Below are positions 6,807 to 11,722 of a DNA stretch of 11,722 nt, one piece after another; position 1 is the first letter of the stretch, and each line of letters starts with the position of its first letter. A model generated the notes under the pieces. That model was not told where the DNA came from, did no database searches, and worked only from the letters and a program-made list of their open reading frames with translations. Source of the DNA: Flavobacterium sp. (GTDB taxonomy: Bacteria > Bacteroidota > Bacteroidia > Flavobacteriales > Flavobacteriaceae); assembly GCA_030682755.1 (NCBI GenBank), contig JAUXNR010000070.1, forward strand, positions 1 to 11,722. The letters are read 5' to 3'. The translations under genes were made by a program, and so were the position numbers.

Positions 6807-8398
6807 TAGAAATCATTATAAAAATTGTCATTTGTCAGTTTGCTTTTTTACTGATTTATGAAACAGTATTGAAAAGAGAAACTTTTTTTCAATGGAATAG
6901 GGTGTATTTATTGATTACAGCAGTTTTGTCCTTTGTAATTCCATTTTTAAAAATAAGTTGGTTTAATAAACAAATTTCAGAAAACATTTCTACTTCTTTA
7001 AATGAAATAGTGCTGAATGCCTCAACTAATAAAATTACAAATACGGTTCACAATAGTAACACAATAACTCCAAATTTTGAATTTAAACTCGAATTCTTAG
7101 TACTTGTTGGAAGTTTGGTGTTCTTGTTTCTGTTTATTAGAAAATTCTATCTACTTCATAAAATCAAACAAAAATGCAAGAAAACAATTCATCGTGATTA
7201 TATTGAATATCAAATTCCAAATTCAGACGTCGCTTTTTCATTTTTGAACAATTTATTTATTGGAGAAAAAATAAATTCTAATTCCTATGTAGCGATTGTA
7301 AGCCATGAAATTATACATATTAAACAAAAACATTCTTATGATTTATTATTTTTTGAAACCTTGCGAATTATCTTTTGGTTTAATCCCCTGATATATTTAT
7401 ATCAAAAATACTGTGCTGAAGTACATGAATTTATTGCCGACCAATGTGTTGATAAACATCAAAATAATTATGAAATCTTATTACAGGAAATTTTTGGAAC
7501 AGAAAATTTTTCCTTTACCAATCAATTTTTCTCCTATTCATTAATTAAAAAAAGAATAATTATGTTAAACCGCAAATCAAAAAAATCAGCAAAATTTAAA
7601 TTTTTAGCTGTCATTCCGTGTATATTTCTCTTACTTTTTATGGTTTCATCTTCAGAAATTCAAGCCCAAGAACAAAATCATTTGACAGACCAAGAATTAA
7701 TAGAAAAAATATATAAAGAATTAAAATTAAATTCTGCAAATGGTCAGTCAATATATGAACAAATTAAAAAAAATATGGTTATTGACAAAATCGAAGAAGA
7801 CAAAATTCTATCTCGAGAAGAATATTATAGATTAGTATTGATCCTAAAATTAATGATGGAAGAGGCCGAAGAAAAAGGAATTGCTGAAAATAAATCGTCT
7901 TATTTTGATGTCAATAAAAGAACCTATGAAGAATATTTAACCAGAAAAAAACAAGAATTAGAAGACAAGCAAAAATCAGCTTCAATCAAAACTATAAAAT
8001 ACGAATTACCTCAGGAAATTATTCACCAAGAAATCATACCCCTTCACGCTGCAGATCAAGCTCCATTGTTTGAAAACTGCATAAAAGATAAAACACATGA
8101 TTGCTTTCAAAATGAATTAAATAATCATATTAGAAAAAACTTTTATTATCCCGAGGAGGCAATGGATAAAGGAATTTCAGGCAGAGTTTTTGTTAATTTT
8201 GTAATAACTGATAAAGGAAATATTGTAATAAAAGGAATTAGAGCTCCTGCCCCAATATTAGAAAAAAGTGTATATGAATTAATGATGAAATTACCGGTTT
8301 TGAAACCTGCAATTCATAACGGAAAAGCTGTAAGCATTAATATGTCCATGCCAATTTCGTTTGTTCTAGATACTTTTTATGATGAAGATAAAAAATAA
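6803..8398 (+). CDS. M56 (BlaR1/MecR1-like) membrane metallopeptidase with TonB C-terminal domain
   Basis: This 531-aa inner-membrane protein has hydrophobic helices at about 3-21, 33-51, 97-114 and 267-284. The zinc peptidase site lies between helices 3 and 4: HEIIH at 168-172 and the further ligand region EFIAD at 209-213. By homology with BlaR1 this part faces the cytoplasm, where it would act on the BlaI-type repressor encoded just upstream (ATGA overlap). The part after helix 4 should be periplasmic. It begins with a charged helical linker (about 290-400) and ends in a TonB-C-like domain (about 418-521) containing CIKDKTHDCF, FYYPEEA and GISGRVFVNFVI. There is no penicillin-binding sensor domain. 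In this fusion, common in Bacteroidota, the TonB-like part presumably senses or transmits an envelope signal; its ligand is unknown. The next gene starts 20 bases inside the 3' end. Confidence 0.92.
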   Translation: MIEIIIKIVICQFAFLLIYETVLKRETFFQWNRVYLLITAVLSFVIPFLKISWFNKQISENISTSLNEIVLNASTNKITNTVHNSNTITPNFEFKLEFLVLVGSLVFLFLFIRKFYLLHKIKQKCKKTIHRDYIEYQIPNSDVAFSFLNNLFIGEKINSNSYVAIVSHEIIHIKQKHSYDLLFFETLRIIFWFNPLIYLYQKYCAEVHEFIADQCVDKHQNNYEILLQEIFGTENFSFTNQFFSYSLIKKRIIMLNRKSKKSAKFKFLAVIPCIFLLLFMVSSSEIQAQEQNHLTDQELIEKIYKELKLNSANGQSIYEQIKKNMVIDKIEEDKILSREEYYRLVLILKLMMEEAEEKGIAENKSSYFDVNKRTYEEYLTRKKQELEDKQKSASIKTIKYELPQEIIHQEIIPLHAADQAPLFENCIKDKTHDCFQNELNNHIRKNFYYPEEAMDKGISGRVFVNFVITDKGNIVIKGIRAPAPILEKSVYELMMKLPVLKPAIHNGKAVSINMSMPISFVLDTFYDEDKK

Positions 8399-9521
8399 TA
8401 TAATCTTAACAATTTTAATACTCTCATTTAAATTAAATGCTCAACATTTAAAAGTTGGCGACAGTTTATTTGCGATGGGTTTTTATAACAAAGCCATTGA
8501 AAATTATTCTCTTTCTAAAGAACACATCAGAGAATACAAAATTGCCATAGTACATGAGTCTAATGGAGATTATGTCAATGCTCAAAAAAATTTAGAAAAA
8601 TATATTGCTAGCGATAGTTTAAATCCATTAGTCAACTTTATGTATGGGAAGACTTTGCTTCAACTCAAAAAAACAAAACCAGCCATTTATACATTTGAAA
8701 AACTATCAAAAACCATTGAAAACCCAACTTACTATTATTATTTAGGCTTGGCTTTTGAACAGGATATTAATAGTATAATGGCTCAAAAATCTTTCAAGAG
8801 AGCAATTGATTTGGATGACTTTCATTTAAAAAGCAATTACAAAGTAGCTTTGTTTGAAATGCGTGCTGAAAGATGGGACAAAGCATCTGTAATTATTGAT
8901 AAAATAATCAAACTACAACCAGAAAACATCGATTTTCTCTCCTTAAAAGCACAATGTCTTTATGGTAAATCAGATTTTAAGAATGCAAAAAAGACCTTTG
9001 AGTATTTAATCGAATTAAACTTTAAAGAACAATTTGTGTATGAAAAGATAGCTCTTTGTTTGATGAAACTGAGGGAATATCAAAAATCAATTGAGACCTA
9101 TGAATCTTTGATGATTCAATTTGAACAAGTGGACAATCCTGATATCCATTACAATATAGGATTAAATTATGGTTATTTAAAAAACTTAAAATTAGCCGAG
9201 AAACATTTTATGATTTCAAAAGAATTAAAGACCGCAACGTTTGAAAATGAATATTTTTCTATTGCCCTTTTTAATCAAGAAAACGGAAATCAGAACAAAG
9301 CATTGACCTTTTATAAAAAAACAATACTAGAACAACCGGAATATTTAGAAGCTCATTATCAAATTGCAATAATTACCGACGAAACTTCAAAAGATTTAGC
9401 AGTAAAACTCAAAACATTCGAAAATTTAAAAGCTAAATTTCCAGATATGGATAAGAAAAAAAATGATTACATAGATCACAGAATCAAAGAACTCAAAAAA
9501 GAAATTCATTTCAAAGGTTAA
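8379..9521 (+). CDS. Exported tetratricopeptide-repeat protein
   Basis: This 380-aa protein has an N-terminal signal peptide with a probable cut after LNA (residue 21, LNA/Q), a form common in flavobacteria, so the mature protein should be periplasmic or surface-exposed. The rest is nearly all helical hairpins of TPR type, about nine to ten units. Clear ones include residues about 27-60, 62-95, 165-200 (ERWDKASVIIDKIIKLQPEN) and 295-335 (QNKALTFYKKTILEQPEYLE). TPRs mediate protein-protein contacts; there is no catalytic domain. The reading frame overlaps the end of the M56 gene by 20 bases, so it belongs to the BlaI-M56 operon and is probably controlled by the same operators. Its role there is unknown; being an effector of, or partner for, the periplasmic M56 tail is speculation. 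The second ATG at 8382 is an equally good start. Base composition is low in GC, like the two genes before it. Confidence 0.85.
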   Translation: MMKIKNNIILTILILSFKLNAQHLKVGDSLFAMGFYNKAIENYSLSKEHIREYKIAIVHESNGDYVNAQKNLEKYIASDSLNPLVNFMYGKTLLQLKKTKPAIYTFEKLSKTIENPTYYYYLGLAFEQDINSIMAQKSFKRAIDLDDFHLKSNYKVALFEMRAERWDKASVIIDKIIKLQPENIDFLSLKAQCLYGKSDFKNAKKTFEYLIELNFKEQFVYEKIALCLMKLREYQKSIETYESLMIQFEQVDNPDIHYNIGLNYGYLKNLKLAEKHFMISKELKTATFENEYFSIALFNQENGNQNKALTFYKKTILEQPEYLEAHYQIAIITDETSKDLAVKLKTFENLKAKFPDMDKKKNDYIDHRIKELKKEIHFKG

Positions 9522-9571
9522 GATTTTCAAAATAATTGTAATTTTGACCAAATCGCGTTTAATCCTTTGAC

Positions 9572-10048
9572 TTGAAACACTTTTGTTATTTAGTATTATT
9601 TTCTCTCTTGGCTTCCTGCCAATACTTTGAAAAGCGTGTGCCTTCCGAAGAAGAATTGCTTCAGGAACGCTTGAAACAAATTGATTGGAAAGAAGTTACA
9701 GATTATCCCTCTGTTAATGCTTGTGACAGTTTGATGGATAAAGAGCAAAAAAAGGCGTGTTTCTTTCAATTTTTGACTGAACTAATTCAACAGAAAATTT
9801 CAACTGATTCAACAGAAAGAAATGCTGAAATCTTTGACACCTTAAATGTTTTGGTCACTGTTTTTCCGGATGCCAGTATCACTTTTGAACCGCAATTCCC
9901 GTCTGACAGCACCCACTACAATAAAGCTAAAGTGGACAGTATTCTTAAAAACAGACTCACAGATTTCCCTAAAATTGAACCCGCTCAGAAAGAAGGAATT
10001 CCGGTGAAAACACAATTTATTTTGCCTGTTGTTTTAAAAGCAGATTAA
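9572..10048 (+). CDS. Small lipoprotein with TonB-C-like module, TTG start
   Basis: No family was recognised with certainty. The 158-aa product begins at TTG; an in-frame stop lies at 9560-9562 and no ATG stands between it and the signal peptide, so TTG is the only start that keeps the lipobox (LLASC, Cys16). The protein should be lipid-anchored. The mature part has a C...CF pattern (residues about 51-65, ending in KKACFFQFL) and ends in GIPVKTQFILPVVL. Both resemble parts of TonB C-terminal domains and of the M56 protein tail encoded upstream (CIKDKTHDCF there). A diverged TonB-C fold is inferred, not shown. The gap from the TPR gene is 50 bases. A poor promoter-like pair (TTG at 9544, TTTG at 9566) leaves it open whether the gene has its own promoter. 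Its 3' end overlaps the convergent glycosyltransferase gene by four bases. Confidence 0.75.
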   Translation: MKHFCYLVLFSLLASCQYFEKRVPSEEELLQERLKQIDWKEVTDYPSVNACDSLMDKEQKKACFFQFLTELIQQKISTDSTERNAEIFDTLNVLVTVFPDASITFEPQFPSDSTHYNKAKVDSILKNRLTDFPKIEPAQKEGIPVKTQFILPVVLKAD

Positions 10049-11136
10049 GATTTGAATGTTCTGCCTTTCCATTCGTACTTTCCAAACAAAGAATACAATG
10101 CCACGGCTGAACTGAAAAAAGGATAAACGAAAGCCATCAATAAAGTATTCTTCATTTTTATTTTATAAAATCGTGCAGTTTGATTGGCCAACAATACATC
10201 AGCAATAATTTTTAAAATCAGCAAAATTATCATTTCAAAAAATCCGAATAAAAGTAGAAGTAACGAAATAATGAAAGCTAAATTAGCTAAGAAAACTGTC
10301 AACGCCACAAATTTTCCAAAACCGGATGAATAGGCTTTTGATTTTCCGGCCCAACGAATCCGATGCTGAAAAAGTTCTGTCCAGCTTTCTGCCGAATTGG
10401 TTGTAACTTGAAAATCTTGCTTGAGTAAAAATCCAACTTCATCCGGAAAATCTTTCACCGCTTTTTGCAATAAAAACACATCATCACCACTTGCAATTTC
10501 ATTATTTCCATCGAAACCATTTAATTGTTTATACAGCTTTTTTGAATACGCAAAATTGGCTCCGTTGCACATAAAAGCCAAATTAAAATCAAAACTTCCA
10601 ATCGTTGCGGCTTGCAAACTAATCATTTCAATTTGTTGAAAATCGAATAAAAAACCGGAATTATTTTTAAAAAAAACCGGCCCGCAAACCATTTCTTTAT
10701 TTGTATTTTGAATGTAATTATTCAAGTCTAAAAGCCAATTTTCAGGAACTACACAATCGGCATCTGTAGTAATAATCCAGTCGAATTGCGAATGTTGAAT
10801 TGCCGTTTCAATAGCATCTTTTTTTGGAGAACTTGATTTTCTTTCATTTTCAACGGTCAAAACCCGAAAACCATAACTCGCTCCCCGAAAACCATCCTCC
10901 GACTCATCATCTACCAAAATCACTCCAAAATTTTCAATCGGATACCTTAATTTTTCAATCGATTTTAAAAGATTGGGAAGGCTTTCCGCTTCATTTCGAA
11001 AAGGAACAACGATGGAGAAAGATAATTTTTCATCTGATGAATTACCATTTGATTTCGGCACTTTTTTAAATCCCATCCAAAAGAAAATCATCAGAAAAAC
11101 ATAAACGGAAATAACCAAAATAAGTAGGTACATCAT
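10045..11136 (-). CDS. Membrane-bound family 2 glycosyltransferase
   Basis: This 363-aa enzyme should transfer a sugar from a nucleotide-activated donor, with its GT-A domain on the cytoplasmic face of the inner membrane. An N-terminal helix (about 2-21) is followed by the GT2 domain: VVPFRNE at 43-49, VDDES at 75-79, the metal-binding DAD at 125-127, GDD at 217-219, and QHRIRWAGK at 257-265 in place of the usual QxxRW region. Two or three membrane helices follow (about 276-298, 300-318, 332-350). Donor and acceptor cannot be told from sequence. The ATG at 11136 overlaps the stop of the flippase-like gene upstream (ATGA), so the two form an operon. Because the partner resembles lipid flippases, synthesis and translocation of a glycolipid or lipid-linked glycan is the most plausible role. 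An ATG one codon later is an alternative start. Confidence 0.9.
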   Translation of the reverse strand: MMYLLILVISVYVFLMIFFWMGFKKVPKSNGNSSDEKLSFSIVVPFRNEAESLPNLLKSIEKLRYPIENFGVILVDDESEDGFRGASYGFRVLTVENERKSSSPKKDAIETAIQHSQFDWIITTDADCVVPENWLLDLNNYIQNTNKEMVCGPVFFKNNSGFLFDFQQIEMISLQAATIGSFDFNLAFMCNGANFAYSKKLYKQLNGFDGNNEIASGDDVFLLQKAVKDFPDEVGFLLKQDFQVTTNSAESWTELFQHRIRWAGKSKAYSSGFGKFVALTVFLANLAFIISLLLLLFGFFEMIILLILKIIADVLLANQTARFYKIKMKNTLLMAFVYPFFSSAVALYSLFGKYEWKGRTFKS

Positions 11137-11722
11137 AATTCTAATTTTGGTTTAAATTTTAGTACAAAAAGACTTCCAATCAATACCGGAATAACCAAAT
11201 TCAACAACCACATTAGTGTTGTTATCGAAACAATCGTCCATTGATTAACCCCTAATTTTCCGAATAAAATAACGGCAACGCTTCCTTTTATCGCCACATC
11301 CATCAAATGAATACTCGGAACAATGGAGGCTAAAAAATACATAGAAAAAATGGTAGCTAAAGCTAAAGAATACGTAATTTCTACTCCAAAAATCAACAAT
11401 AAAAAATAGAATTGATGGGAAAAAATCAGAAATCGAATAACCGATAATTGTTGTGTAGTGATCAATGAATTTCTTGGAAACGTTTTGATTTTCTGAATCA
11501 AATTTTCAACAGAAAAACCATAAATGGAAATCTTTTTTCTAAAAATTAAAAAGACGGAAAAAATTAAAAAAATCAAAATTAAAACAAACCCGATTTTATA
11601 ACTGAAATAATCATAAAACAATCCGGTAATGAATAATCCCAAAATGCCAAAAAATGTAGTAGTCGCCATTTGGGAACTGTTTCCAATAAAATTCAAAAGA
11701 ATAATTTTTTTAATTTCCGATT
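11133..11722 (-). CDS. LPG_synthase_TM / flippase-like membrane protein, 5'-partial
   Basis: The frame stays open to the right edge, so the N-terminus is missing; at least 196 residues are visible. A TTG at 11694-11696 could be read as a start, but the codons upstream continue without a stop, so it is probably internal. The visible part is mostly membrane helices with short loops. The segment with MYFLASIVPSIHLMDVAIKG and the following FGKLGVN match, in position and character, the late part of the lysylphosphatidylglycerol synthase transmembrane family (also called UPF0104), where a Pro-containing helix precedes a G-rich segment. Members move or help move lipids across the inner membrane; without the fused synthase domain their substrate is usually unknown. 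It is translationally coupled (ATGA) to the glycosyltransferase gene, which suggests a shared glycolipid or glycan pathway. Confidence 0.75.
   Translation of the reverse strand, partial: SEIKKIILLNFIGNSSQMATTTFFGILGLFITGLFYDYFSYKIGFVLILIFLIFSVFLIFRKKISIYGFSVENLIQKIKTFPRNSLITTQQLSVIRFLIFSHQFYFLLLIFGVEITYSLALATIFSMYFLASIVPSIHLMDVAIKGSVAVILFGKLGVNQWTIVSITTLMWLLNLVIPVLIGSLFVLKFKPKLEL

Noticed and set aside
6438..8398. A beta-lactam resistance system, as the BlaI/BlaR1 names would suggest.
   Set aside because: No penicillin-binding sensor domain in the M56 protein and no beta-lactamase or PBP2a-like gene nearby.
9528..9546. CAAAAT / ATTTTG inverted repeat after the TPR gene, considered as a terminator.
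   Set aside because: The stem is six bases of almost only A-T pairs with no following T-run; it is too weak to call.

Overview
The window looks like chromosomal DNA from a member of the Bacteroidota, most likely Flavobacterium or a close relative in the Flavobacteriaceae. The clues are AT-rich DNA, A-rich leaders without Shine-Dalgarno sequences, promoters of the TTG / TAnnTTTG type, SPII lipoproteins, and protein families typical of the phylum: a phosphoesterase fused to a BamA-like barrel, an M56 peptidase with a TonB C-terminal domain, and a RdsA/BaiN flavoprotein. There are ten protein genes. No RNA gene, insertion sequence, CRISPR array or prophage gene was seen. Genes cover nearly everything; the longest gap is 200 bases.

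Left part (1-5771, + strand). The first gene lacks its 5' end. It encodes a large outer-membrane protein with a metallophosphoesterase-like domain, a middle region with kinase-like motifs, and a C-terminal surface-antigen beta-barrel. Several metal-ligand positions of the phosphoesterase domain are replaced. A 200-base gap follows, holding a 124-base imperfect palindrome. Next come a lipoprotein glycerophosphodiester phosphodiesterase and, overlapping it by one base (TAATG), a RdsA/BaiN-type flavoprotein.

Middle part (5827-9521). A DUF456 membrane protein on the minus strand diverges from a three-gene operon: a BlaI/MecI-type repressor, an M56 (BlaR1/MecR1-like) membrane metallopeptidase, and an exported TPR protein. 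The genes overlap tightly (ATGA, then 20 bases). The 104-base divergent region is the most informative regulatory DNA here: three perfect copies of AACTAA-N4-TTAGTT surround a near-consensus Flavobacterium promoter. This suggests an autoregulated circuit in which the M56 protease senses an envelope signal through a periplasmic TonB-like domain, not a penicillin-binding domain, and then inactivates the repressor.

Right part (9572-11722). A small lipoprotein starting at TTG carries what looks like a diverged TonB-C-type module. It converges on, and overlaps by four bases, a minus-strand pair: a family 2 membrane glycosyltransferase and an upstream flippase-like (LPG_synthase_TM) membrane protein that runs off the right edge. 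The pair probably acts in envelope glycolipid or glycan synthesis.

Most of the window is ordinary flavobacterial housekeeping and envelope sequence. The points that merit a second look are the BlaI operator array with its TonB-tailed M56 sensor, the degenerate catalytic motifs of the phosphoesterase-barrel fusion, and the intergenic palindrome.
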